A stretch of DNA of 64,000 nt. It comes from Lentzea sp. NBRC 105346. GTDB taxonomy: Bacteria > Actinomycetota > Actinomycetes > Mycobacteriales > Pseudonocardiaceae. Both the position numbers and the translations under genes were made by a program. This document shows, one piece after another, positions 50,848 to 59,707 of the stretch. Under the pieces are notes generated by a model. The model did no database searches, was not told the origin of the DNA, and saw only the letters and a program-made list of their open reading frames with translations. The stretch covers positions 310,001 through 374,000 of the forward strand of contig NZ_BSTQ01000004.1 of assembly GCF_030269605.1 (NCBI RefSeq), written 5' to 3'. Position 1 is the stretch's first letter. Every line of letters begins with the position of its first letter.

Positions 50848-53847
50848 TCAGCGCAACCGGTACGCGTCGTACACGGTCTGGTCCAGCGAGTTGCCCTGGA
50901 CGTCGGTCACCTGCACGCGCAACGCCACCGAACCGCTGCGCGGGTGGAACACCATGCCGCGGTAGGAATCACCGCTGTGCAACAGGTGCGGCACCGGCCG
51001 CCACGTCCGGCCCCGGTCGAACGACACCCCCACACTGACCTCCTTGATGGGCACCAGCGGTGCGCCGTATTGCGTCGCCGGTGAGAGCTTCAGGACGAAC
51101 GGCAGGCCGCCCGGCGCGGTGTTGTTCCCGTCCAGGTTCAGATCCCACCGGTTGATCAACACCGGGAGGTAGGCCCGTTCAGGTGATCGCTGCGACCGGA
51201 ACGTCCACACCGAACGGCTTTCGGTTGAAACGTTCCAGTCCTGCGCACCCTTGCGGACATCCATCTCCACCCGGTACACCGCCGGATCCGGCCCGGCGAC
51301 GCCGTTGAAGATCCCGCGCGCGTTCGTGCCCTGCCAGACGAGGGCGTCGTCGCGGTACACGCGCACGGCCTTGTCGAGCGCGGTCGCCTCCAGTGCGTGG
51401 CCGGAGAACGAGTCGGTGAACTCGGAGAAGTTCAGCAGGAACTGGTCCTTCTCCCGGTACATCGGGTAGTGCACCTCGGTGCTGCCCGGCATGAGCGGCC
51501 CGCGGAACCAGTCCTCCGCCGCGCGCTCGCGCGGTGCGTACGTGCGCATCCGGAGCACGGTCGACTCGAACGGGAAGCGGCCCCACACGAACTGGCCGTA
51601 GGTCGTGTCGCCGGCGAGCACGTACTTGGTGACGCTGCGCGGGAACGGCACGTCCACGCGCGGGATCAGCGACGACACGTCGTACGGCCGGCGTGCGGTG
51701 GCCGCGTACGAACCGGTCTGGTTCGGCCGGGTCGCGTGGAACGACGTCCGGACCGACGCCAGCTGGGACCGGCTGTAGCGGGGAACCTGGCCGTGTGACG
51801 GGACGACGAGGTGGTAGTCGGTGTGCTCGCCGACCAGCCACGCGCGCGTCGTGAGCTCGAAGTCCGCCGGACCGTCGACCGGCACCACGGACATGCGGGC
51901 CGTGGGCGTCACGCCGCTCAGCACGGTCAGCTTCCCGCGATGCATGCCGAACTGCAGCGCCGCCGGCTTCACCCGGTGCGGCACGGTCCACGACACCGGT
52001 TTGCCGAGCCGGGCGTCGAGCACCACCTCGGTCTCGCCGGTGACCTGCAACGCCGGCAACGGAACCGCGGTCTGCTCGACCTCGGCACCATCCATAGTGG
52101 ACACGAAACCGGCCAGCGTGTACTCGCCGAGCTCGCGCACCCGCACCTGGCCGTTGCCCTGCAACGACAACCGGGCCGAAGCACCCGCAGCGTTCGCCAG
52201 GATGACGTTCGCCCGACCGGGGTTACCGTTGCGGTCGATCGCCTTCACAGTAACGCCGTACGTGCGGTCCTTGTGGAACGCCACGACCGTGCGCAACCCG
52301 CCCGCGACGAGCTCGCCGGTGAACCGGCCGAGCTCGCCCTGGTTCACATCGAGAGTGACCGTCACGGAGGCCGATCCACCCGCGGGAACCTCCACCGAAG
52401 CGGGCGAGACGGTGACCGCCGACGAGCCGTTCCACGCGAGGTCCAGCCGAACCGGCGCAGCGGAATCGTTGCTGTACAACACCTTTTTGCTGATCGGCGG
52501 CACGGACCCGTACGGCCCGGCGAAGTAGCCGAAGTTCACCACGCCGGTGGCCCGCACCGGCGACCCGACAGCCTTGCGCAGGTCCACCCGGCCGGTGCCG
52601 CGCGTGAACGGGTCACCGGCGATCACGGCCGTGGAGCTGGTCAGCGCGGCCTTTAGATCCTCGCCACGCCACGACGGGTGCGCGGCGGCCAGCAGAGCGG
52701 CCGCGCCGGCCACGTGCGGCGTCGCCATCGACGTGCCGGACATCCCGACGTGGCCGCCCGCCAGCCCGGCCGACACGATGCCGACACCCGGCGCGGCCAG
52801 GTCCGGCTTCACGGCACTGTCGCCGAGCCGGGGACCGGTGCTGGAGAACGAGGCGACGACGTCGTTGCGGTCCACCGCGCCCACGGTCAGCGCCGCATCG
52901 GCGGCCGCGGGGGTGCCCAGCTTGCCCGGACCGCTGTTGCCCGCGGCGACCACGAACAACGCGCCGGTCTGCGCGCTGAGCTTGTTCACGGCCTGCGACA
53001 ACGGATCCGTGCCGTCACTCGGCGCGTCGTTGCCCAGCGACATGTTGACCACGCGCGCCTTCGACGCGGCCCACTCCATGCCCGCGATGATCGCGTCGAA
53101 CGGGCAGCCGGACGCCGTGCAGACCTTGCCGCTCAACAACGTCGCGTCCGGTGCCACCCCGCGGTAGGGGGCGCCGTTGGACGCGATGATGCCGGCGACG
53201 TGCGTGCCGTGACCGTGCTCGTCGTTCGGCGACGTACCGGTGAAGTCCTTGGCCTCCAGCACCTTCCCGGCGAGGTCGGGGTGGTCGGCCTTGATGCCCG
53301 TGTCCAGCACGGCGACGGTCGCGCCTTGCCCGCTGTAACCGGGCACCGGGCCGCCGATCTGCGCGACGCTGCGGTCCAGCGCCGGCTTCGCCATGCCGTT
53401 GAGCCAGATCTTGTCGAACGACTCGACGTCGCGCCAGAAATCGGCCTGCTGGGTGACATCGATGACCGACGCGCCGATGCTCGGCAACGACCGCTTGACC
53501 GACATGGTCCCGACGCCACCGGTCACGATCACCGGCGTCGACCGCAGGTGCCCCTCGGCGACGAGGCGCGTGACGTTGAAGAGCTCCCGGTCGACGCGCC
53601 CGGAGTTGACCAGACCGGCCGCCTTGTTCGGCACCACGTAGACGTCGTCACCGACGGTCTCCTGGATCCACCCACCCGATGGTTCCCCGACCAGACCGGC
53701 CGGCTTCCCGTCCGGGCCCCTCATCACGGTGAGAACGTCTCCCGTCACCAGCGTGAGGGTCTCTGAAGACTGTGACGGCTCTTCCGAAGCGTGAGCCGGT
53801 GTAACGACAGTTAGAAGCAATAACAAAGGTAAGAGGAGCTTGCGCAA
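50848..53847 (-). CDS. Large secreted subtilisin-like protease (S8)
   Basis: 999 residues from TTG 53847, chosen because AGGGGG lies six bases upstream and the product then opens with a signal peptide (RKLLLPLLLLLTVVTPAHA); a longer frame would start inside the palindrome at 53868. Propeptide to about 165. Peptidase domain with D182 (VAVLDTG), H213 (HGHGTHVAG) and S373 (GTSMATPHVAG). Then ~550 residues of beta-rich C-terminal domains, including a Fn3/CARDB-like part near 440-510 (ASVEVPAGGSASVTVTLD). It follows the GH92 gene on the same strand and converges on the transporter gene four bases away. Confidence 0.92.
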   Translation of the reverse strand: MRKLLLPLLLLLTVVTPAHASEEPSQSSETLTLVTGDVLTVMRGPDGKPAGLVGEPSGGWIQETVGDDVYVVPNKAAGLVNSGRVDRELFNVTRLVAEGHLRSTPVIVTGGVGTMSVKRSLPSIGASVIDVTQQADFWRDVESFDKIWLNGMAKPALDRSVAQIGGPVPGYSGQGATVAVLDTGIKADHPDLAGKVLEAKDFTGTSPNDEHGHGTHVAGIIASNGAPYRGVAPDATLLSGKVCTASGCPFDAIIAGMEWAASKARVVNMSLGNDAPSDGTDPLSQAVNKLSAQTGALFVVAAGNSGPGKLGTPAAADAALTVGAVDRNDVVASFSSTGPRLGDSAVKPDLAAPGVGIVSAGLAGGHVGMSGTSMATPHVAGAAALLAAAHPSWRGEDLKAALTSSTAVIAGDPFTRGTGRVDLRKAVGSPVRATGVVNFGYFAGPYGSVPPISKKVLYSNDSAAPVRLDLAWNGSSAVTVSPASVEVPAGGSASVTVTLDVNQGELGRFTGELVAGGLRTVVAFHKDRTYGVTVKAIDRNGNPGRANVILANAAGASARLSLQGNGQVRVRELGEYTLAGFVSTMDGAEVEQTAVPLPALQVTGETEVVLDARLGKPVSWTVPHRVKPAALQFGMHRGKLTVLSGVTPTARMSVVPVDGPADFELTTRAWLVGEHTDYHLVVPSHGQVPRYSRSQLASVRTSFHATRPNQTGSYAATARRPYDVSSLIPRVDVPFPRSVTKYVLAGDTTYGQFVWGRFPFESTVLRMRTYAPRERAAEDWFRGPLMPGSTEVHYPMYREKDQFLLNFSEFTDSFSGHALEATALDKAVRVYRDDALVWQGTNARGIFNGVAGPDPAVYRVEMDVRKGAQDWNVSTESRSVWTFRSQRSPERAYLPVLINRWDLNLDGNNTAPGGLPFVLKLSPATQYGAPLVPIKEVSVGVSFDRGRTWRPVPHLLHSGDSYRGMVFHPRSGSVALRVQVTDVQGNSLDQTVYDAYRLR

Positions 53848-53867
53848 GGGAATCCCCCTGGTAAGTG

Positions 53868-53918
53868 CCGTTAAGGCCACCTTCACTGCGCTGAACGCAG
53901 TGAAGGTGGCCTTAACGG
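53868..53918. repeat. 51-bp perfect palindrome, 23-bp arms (family copy 2)
   Basis: Arms 53868-53890 and 53896-53918 are exact complements around the loop CTGAA. The core CCGTTAAGGCCACCTT differs by one base from copy 1 at 13231. Here it lies between two genes in the same direction, 15 bases after the GH92 stop and 20 bases before the TTG of the protease gene. It therefore either ends the GH92 transcript or sits within a joint mRNA. Confidence 0.75.
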
Positions 53919-53933
53919 TGGTTCGCTATCGGG

Positions 53934-56900
53934 CTACAGGTTGGTGCACTGGCCCGCCTTGGGGCCCTTCACGTCGTTGGCGAGACCGTTGTTCACCGGC
54001 TCCGGGCTGTTGCCCGTGCAGGAGAGCGGTCCGCCGACGGACGTCTGAGCCACGACCGTGCGGGTCTTGTTGTTGGTCAGGCTGACGGGACCGGCCACGG
54101 AGGCGTTCTCCAGGGCGACCTCGGTCGTCCCGCCGTCGATCGACACCGGGCCGCCGACGCGGGTCCCGACCAGCACCACGGACGCGGCGTCGGACGCCGA
54201 CAGCGGGCCCTTGATCTCGCCGCCGAAGAACAGCAGCGTCGCGCCCTTCTGCACGGTCACCGGACCGCCGATCGTCGCGCCCTCCACGCACGTCACGCCG
54301 GACACCGAGAGCGAACCGGTGTTGGCCGTGATCGTCGTGGTGCACGCCGGGTTCGGCTTGGCCAGCAGCTCGAACTCGGCCAGCGCCACGTCACCGGAGA
54401 ACTCCAGCTTGTAGTACTGGTACCGGCCCGGCGACGCGATCTTGAACGAGCGCGTGTACGGCCGCCACTGGAACTGTTCACCAGAACGGCTGTCCACAGT
54501 GGTCCACGTCTTGTTGTCGTAGGACGCCTTCAGGGTCCACGACGACGGGAGCGCACCCTCCTTGGCCGAGGTCAGCGTGTAGAACTCCGCCTTCTCCTTG
54601 GAATCGGGGAGCTTCACGTCGACCGCGCGAACGACCGCCGAGGTGCCGGAGTTGTTGTCCACCAACGCCTTGTGCGCCACACCGGCCGAGATGTCCCGCA
54701 GCGGCCTGGCCACCTCGGTGCCCTTGGTGATCGACTCCGGAGCGGCGTCCGGAGACGTACCCCACGACGAGGGCGAGGAGCCCATGTCGAAGTCGATCGT
54801 GGCACCGTTCGCCAGCACGTCGTGCGGCAGCCAGGTCTTGTTGTACGCCTGGCCGTTGACCTTCACGGACTGGACGTAGATGTTCGACCGGCTGTTCTTC
54901 GGCGCGTTGATGACGAGCTTCTTGCCGTTCTCCAAACGAACGGTCGCCTTGGTGAACAGCGGCGAGCCGATCGCGTAGGCCGGCTTGCCCATCTGCAGCG
55001 GGTAGAAGCCCAGCGCGCTGAACAGGTACCACGCGGACATCTCGCCGTTGTCCTCGTCACCGGCGTAGCCCTGGCCGATCTCGCTGCCGATGTAGAGCCG
55101 CGACAGGATCTCCCGCACCTTGGCCTGCGTCTTGGACGGCTGGCCCACGTAGTTGTACATGTACGCGATGTGGTGCGACGGCTGGTTGCTGTGGCCGTAC
55201 TGGCCCATCCGCACGTCCCGCGCCTCGAGCATCTCGTGGATCGTGCCGCCGTACGAACCGGGGTACTTCGCGGTCTCCGGCGTCGACCAGAACGTGTCGA
55301 GCTTCTGCGCCAGCTTGTCACGGCCGCCGTAGAGGTTCGCGAGACCGTTGCCGTCCTGCGGCACCGAGAACGCCATGTTCCACGCGTTCGTCTCGGTGTA
55401 GTCGCCACCCCAGTCGAGCGGCTGGTACTTGTCGGGCTCCGCGCGCCACGACCCGTCCGGCTTGCGGCCCTGGAAGAAGCCGACCCGCGAGTCGAAGATG
55501 TTGACGTAGTTCTGCGCGCGGTTGAGGAAGTACTCGTGCTCCTCCAGGTACCGCTTCTCGCCGGTCTTGTCGTACAACGCCTTCGCCATGTTCGCGATGC
55601 CGAAGTCGTTGATGTAGCCGTCGATCGCCCACGACATGCCCTCACCGGTGGCGGTGGAGGTGTAGCCGTTGAAGATCGACGTGTCCAGGCCCTTGCGGCC
55701 GACCTGCGCGTTCGGCGGCGCCACCGAGGCGTTGCGCACCGCGGCGTCGTAGGCCGCCTTGGCGTCGAAGTTCGTGACGCCCTTGAGGTAGGCGTCGGCG
55801 AACGCGACGTCCGAGCTCGTGCCGGTCATCAGGTTCGCGTAGCCCGGCGAGGACCACCGCGAGATCCAGCCGCCGTCCTTGTACTGCTGGACGAACCCGT
55901 CGGCCATCTCGCCCGCCTTGGACGGGGTGAAGAGGCTGTACGCGGGCCAGGTCGTGCGGTAGGTGTCCCAGAACCCGTTGTTGACGAAGATCTTGCCGTC
56001 GACGATCTTCGCGCCGGTCTGCGTCGGGGTGTTCGAGCCCGTCGCCGGGGACACCGGGGACGCGTACTTGTTCGTGCCGCCGACGTTCTCGTAGCCCGAG
56101 TTCGGGTACAGGTACAGCCGATACATGTTGGAGTACAACGTGATCAGCTGCTGCTCGGACGCGCCCTCGACCTCGATGATGCCGAGAGTCTTGTCCCACG
56201 CGGCCTGCGCCTTGTCCCGCACCGACTCGAGCGGCTCGTTCGCGCCGATCTCCTGCTGCAGGTTGGCCTTCGCCTGGTCGACGCTGAGCAGCGACGTGGC
56301 GATGCGCAGGTTGACCGTCTTGTCCGCGAACTTGAAGTAGCCCGCGGTGTTGTCGCGGCCGGCGCCGGTCAGCTTGCCGCTGCCCGTGACCGGCTTGTCC
56401 ACGACGCCGTAGACGAACAGGCGCGTCGCGCCGGTCGACAGACCGCTCTTCACGTCGGTGAAGCCGGTGACGACACCGTTGGCCTGGTCGAGCGTCAGAC
56501 CACCGTTGTTGTTCACGTTGTCGAAGATCAGGTTCTGCTGGTCGCCGGTGAACGCGAACCGCAGGATCGCGGCGTGGTCCGTCGGCGCGATCTCCGTGCG
56601 CATGCCGTTCTCGAACTTGACGCTGTAGTAGTGCGCCCGCGCGATCTCGTTGTCGTGCCGGAACGCCAGCGCGCGCGCCGCACGGTCCGCGGTCGGCGCC
56701 GCGTTCGTCGGGAACACCTGGAACGTCTGCCGGTCACCCATCCACGGGCTGGGCTCGTGGCTCGCGGTGAACGCTTGCAGCGTCGGCAGGTTCTGCGCGT
56801 TGTTGCGCTGCTGGTACTCGTACAGCCAGCTGATCGAGCCCGCGTTGGTCATCGGGGCCCAGAAGTTGAAGCCGTGCGGCACCGCGGTCGCCGGGAAGTT

Positions 56901-58157
56901 GTTGCCGCGCGAGAAACCACCGTTGGAGTTCGTGCCACGCGTGGTGAGCACGTAGTCCGACGGCTTCGCGTAGACGTTGCGCGGCGGGTTGGCCGTGATC
57001 GAGATGTCGTCGACCCAGCCGCCGAACGCCGTCGGGCCCTTGGGGCCGTCGTACGCCACGAGGATGCGCTTGATCGTCTTGCCCGCGGCCACCGCGCCGA
57101 TCGTCGAGACGATCTTGTTCCACTGGTCGGTGTACAGGAACTTGCCCGCGCCCTGGCCCTGCGGCGACAGCACCGCGCCGTACTGGTCGACGGCCTTGAG
57201 GTCGCTCAGGTACGTGCCGTCGGAGAACGCGAGGTCCACCGACGAGTACGTGCTCGGGTAGTTCAGGTTGTCCTGGACGTGGTCCGGGAAGATCAGGTAC
57301 GACAGTTCGGTGGTGGGCGCCACCGCGATGTCGACGTCGAAGACCTTGTTGTACGAGTACGCCCGGCCCTCGGCGGTGTGCGTGCCCTGGAAGCGGAACG
57401 AGTGCAGACCCGTCCAGCCCGCGCGGGCCTTCGACGCGTAGCCGCCGGTCGGGCCCGAGCCCACGACGCTGCGCATGTTCGGCGGCGGGACCGTGGTCGA
57501 GCCGTCCGAGAGCAGCCAGTCGGCGAGCTGCACGATGTCGGTGCCGTGGTTCGCCGTGATGTCGAGCTTGTAGTAGAGGAACGACTGCGGCGAGGCGATG
57601 TCGTAGATCTTGGTCTGGAAGCGCTCGGTCCAGCTCTGCCCGGTCTGGGTGTCGATCGTGGTCCACGCCGTGCCGTCGTTGGAACCCTGGAGCGTCCAGT
57701 CCTTGGGGTCACGTTCGGGCACGTCGTTGGCCGACGTCAGCGCGTACTTCTTGACGGTGACCGCCTCGCGGAGCCCGTACCGCACCCACCCCGTCGTGCT
57801 GAACGTCAGCCACTTCGTGTTGGCGCTGCCGTCGGTGAGGTTGTCCGCGACCTCGCCCGCCTCCTCGTTCTCCGAGTTGGCCTGGACCGCGTTGACCTTG
57901 TCCATCACGCTGCCGGGGAGGCCGGACGAGTCCGCCCCCGTCACACCGGACGTCTTGCGGTTGCCCGCCGAGTCGGTCTCCACCGTGTTCGCCCACGCGG
58001 GCTGTGGTTGACCGTCCTCAAAGGACGACGAAAAACTCACGCCCGACTCCTCCGGTGCGGCGGCCGCGAGGCCGTTGTTGCTCATCCCGCACACCAGTGT
58101 CGCAGCGATCGCAGCGCTGACCAGCGCCGTTCGTCTTTTTATCGAGTAGTGCCTCAT
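53934..58157 (-). CDS. Secreted GH92 alpha-mannosidase with carbohydrate-binding domains
   Basis: 1407 residues from ATG 58157, after GGAAGGCG; the signal peptide includes TALVSAAIAATLVCGM. A discoidin-like (F5/8 type C) domain at about 70-190 and a further beta-sandwich come first. The GH92 N-terminal sandwich begins near 400, and the alpha-barrel (about 650-1090) carries NQPSHHIAYMYNYVG and GDEDNGEMSAWYLFSALGFYP, hallmarks of exo-acting Ca2+-dependent alpha-mannosidases. A second discoidin-like domain (~1140-1265) and a C-terminal beta-helix-like domain with repeated GGPV/GGPL (~1275-1407) follow. Likely trims mannose from glycans outside the cell. Confidence 0.93.
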   Translation of the reverse strand: MRHYSIKRRTALVSAAIAATLVCGMSNNGLAAAAPEESGVSFSSSFEDGQPQPAWANTVETDSAGNRKTSGVTGADSSGLPGSVMDKVNAVQANSENEEAGEVADNLTDGSANTKWLTFSTTGWVRYGLREAVTVKKYALTSANDVPERDPKDWTLQGSNDGTAWTTIDTQTGQSWTERFQTKIYDIASPQSFLYYKLDITANHGTDIVQLADWLLSDGSTTVPPPNMRSVVGSGPTGGYASKARAGWTGLHSFRFQGTHTAEGRAYSYNKVFDVDIAVAPTTELSYLIFPDHVQDNLNYPSTYSSVDLAFSDGTYLSDLKAVDQYGAVLSPQGQGAGKFLYTDQWNKIVSTIGAVAAGKTIKRILVAYDGPKGPTAFGGWVDDISITANPPRNVYAKPSDYVLTTRGTNSNGGFSRGNNFPATAVPHGFNFWAPMTNAGSISWLYEYQQRNNAQNLPTLQAFTASHEPSPWMGDRQTFQVFPTNAAPTADRAARALAFRHDNEIARAHYYSVKFENGMRTEIAPTDHAAILRFAFTGDQQNLIFDNVNNNGGLTLDQANGVVTGFTDVKSGLSTGATRLFVYGVVDKPVTGSGKLTGAGRDNTAGYFKFADKTVNLRIATSLLSVDQAKANLQQEIGANEPLESVRDKAQAAWDKTLGIIEVEGASEQQLITLYSNMYRLYLYPNSGYENVGGTNKYASPVSPATGSNTPTQTGAKIVDGKIFVNNGFWDTYRTTWPAYSLFTPSKAGEMADGFVQQYKDGGWISRWSSPGYANLMTGTSSDVAFADAYLKGVTNFDAKAAYDAAVRNASVAPPNAQVGRKGLDTSIFNGYTSTATGEGMSWAIDGYINDFGIANMAKALYDKTGEKRYLEEHEYFLNRAQNYVNIFDSRVGFFQGRKPDGSWRAEPDKYQPLDWGGDYTETNAWNMAFSVPQDGNGLANLYGGRDKLAQKLDTFWSTPETAKYPGSYGGTIHEMLEARDVRMGQYGHSNQPSHHIAYMYNYVGQPSKTQAKVREILSRLYIGSEIGQGYAGDEDNGEMSAWYLFSALGFYPLQMGKPAYAIGSPLFTKATVRLENGKKLVINAPKNSRSNIYVQSVKVNGQAYNKTWLPHDVLANGATIDFDMGSSPSSWGTSPDAAPESITKGTEVARPLRDISAGVAHKALVDNNSGTSAVVRAVDVKLPDSKEKAEFYTLTSAKEGALPSSWTLKASYDNKTWTTVDSRSGEQFQWRPYTRSFKIASPGRYQYYKLEFSGDVALAEFELLAKPNPACTTTITANTGSLSVSGVTCVEGATIGGPVTVQKGATLLFFGGEIKGPLSASDAASVVLVGTRVGGPVSIDGGTTEVALENASVAGPVSLTNNKTRTVVAQTSVGGPLSCTGNSPEPVNNGLANDVKGPKAGQCTNL

Positions 58158-58236
58158 TGCACGCCTTCCGCCGCCTACCCAGCCCCCATTCGCGCGACAG
58201 ACAATCCGGGACGTGACATCGTTGTCAAGATAGGCG

Positions 58237-58248
58237 GACAAAGTTGTC
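58237..58248. promoter_or_regulatory. Inverted repeat GACAA-AG-TTGTC, probable ROK operator
   Basis: Near the middle of the 153-bp divergent space between the GH92 and ROK genes. A further TTGTC half-site lies at 58222-58226. ROK regulators bind such short dyads and release them with sugar. Confidence 0.5.
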
Positions 58249-58310
58249 TCCGAACCTGTCTATTCGCTGCTCCAAGCGGACTTGGAGGTTTCTCGATCTA
58301 GACTCTTCGG

Positions 58311-59486
58311 GTGACCGACCGCAAGCCGCCAGAGGTAGGCACACCCGCCGGAATGCGCGCGCTCAACCAGCGTGCCGTGCTCGACCGCTTGCGCGTGCTC
58401 GGTGCGGCCACCCGGCCGCAGATCGCGAAGGACACGGGCCTGTCGAAACCGACCGTCGGTCAGGCGCTCGTCGACCTCGAACGCGACGGCCTCGTCCGGC
58501 CCATCGGCCGCACCTCCGCGGGTCCGGGCCGGTCAGCCGTGGTCTACGAGCCGGACCCGTCGGCCGGCTACGTGCTCGGCATCGACATCGGGCGGCAACG
58601 GATCCGTGCCGCGGTCGCCGATCTGGCGGGTGCGGTGGTGGCGCGGGTGGACGAGCGCAACCGGTGCCGCAGCGCGGGCGCGTTGGTCCGGTTGGTGTCG
58701 GAACTGGTGGGGCGCACCGTGTCCGACGCGGGGCTCACGCTGGCGGACGTGGTCGTCAAGGTCGTCGGAACGCCCGGCGTGCCGCGCGGCCGCACCGTGC
58801 ACCACGCGCCGAACCTGCCCGGCTGGGAGCGGACCGGCCTGCTCGGCGACCTGGAGGCGGCGCTGGGCACGGGACTGGTCGTGGAGAACGACGCGAACCT
58901 CGCGGCCATAGGTGAGTACGCCTCGGGTGCGGCGCGCGACGCGCGCGTGGCCGTGTGCATCACGGTCGGCACGGGCGTCGGCATGGGCATCGTGGTGAAC
59001 GGCGAGCTGTTCCGCGGCGCGAACGGCGCGGCGGGCGAGATCAGTTACCTCCCGTTCGGACAGTCCACTGAGGATGTCCAACGCGGACAGTTCGAGGACG
59101 CGGCCGCGGCGGAGTCCGTGGTGTCGCTGGCCCAGTTGCACGGGGTGCCCGCCCGGTCCGCGCGGGAGGTGTTCGACCTCGCGCGGGAGGGCGACTCGCG
59201 CGCGTTGGCGGCGGTGGGGGAGGAGGCCGCGCGGCTGGCGTTCCTCGTCGCGGCGGTGACGGCCGTGGTGGACCCGGAGCTGGTCGTGCTCGGCGGCGGG
59301 ATCGGCGGCAACGTCGATCTGATGCGTGAGCCGATGGAGGCCGTGCTGCGCCGGACGACACCGTTGGTGCCGCGGATCGTGCCCGGCGAGCTCGGTGACG
59401 GCGCGGTGCTGACGGGGGCCATCGCGGTCGGGCTGGAATCGGCGCGTGAGCTCGTTTTCCATCGACGGGGCGCAGTTACTCTCTGA
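58311..59486 (+). CDS. ROK-family transcriptional regulator
   Basis: 391 residues from GTG 58311. N-terminal winged HTH about 15-75 (NQRAVLDRLRVLGAATRPQIA then GLSKPTVGQALVDLE); ROK sugar-kinase-like domain from about 82 with IDIGRQRIRAAVADLAG, VVENDANLAAIGEY and TVGTGVGMGIVVNGELFRG. The zinc-binding Cys cluster of many ROK proteins is not apparent. It diverges from the GH92 mannosidase gene, so mannose or a mannoside is the likely effector and that gene the likely target; both points are inferred. Confidence 0.93.
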   Translation: MTDRKPPEVGTPAGMRALNQRAVLDRLRVLGAATRPQIAKDTGLSKPTVGQALVDLERDGLVRPIGRTSAGPGRSAVVYEPDPSAGYVLGIDIGRQRIRAAVADLAGAVVARVDERNRCRSAGALVRLVSELVGRTVSDAGLTLADVVVKVVGTPGVPRGRTVHHAPNLPGWERTGLLGDLEAALGTGLVVENDANLAAIGEYASGAARDARVAVCITVGTGVGMGIVVNGELFRGANGAAGEISYLPFGQSTEDVQRGQFEDAAAAESVVSLAQLHGVPARSAREVFDLAREGDSRALAAVGEEAARLAFLVAAVTAVVDPELVVLGGGIGGNVDLMREPMEAVLRRTTPLVPRIVPGELGDGAVLTGAIAVGLESARELVFHRRGAVTL

Positions 59487-59707
59487 GAGTAGTCGAATGC
59501 CCCTGACCTGGTAATTCACTCAATTGTCGTAACTGTGAACGGGCGTGAGTGGCTTAGCGTTACCACACCTCCACCTGGAGGGTGTTGTGTCCTTCCGTTG
59601 CAAAGGGGAGTCGGGAGGGGGATGCGGGGGACGTAGCCCCCTTCCGACCGTAGCCCTGAGCAGGCGCCGCGCCCGCAACACACCTGCTCAGGGCAACACC
59701 TAAGCGA
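59487..59707. terminator. Convergent terminator region, two hairpins
   Basis: Between the convergent ROK and sigma factor genes. GCCCTGAGCAGG (59653-59664) pairs perfectly with 59683-59694 around an 18-base loop; it is the main candidate bidirectional terminator. GGGGG-N6-CCCCC (59626-59641) forms a second hairpin like that at 48169-48183. No gene is visible in these 221 bases. Confidence 0.6.

Noticed and set aside
53848-53886. Upstream ATG start (53886) for the large S8 protease
   Set aside because: It lies inside the 51-bp palindrome, has no ribosome-binding site and would put extra residues before a complete signal peptide; TTG 53847 has AGGGGG six bases before it.
54672-58301. Very long open frame (over 1200 codons) on the plus strand
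   Set aside because: Arg/Val/Asp-rich antisense frame of the GH92 gene; no domain, and codon positions follow the minus-strand gene. Such frames are common at high GC.
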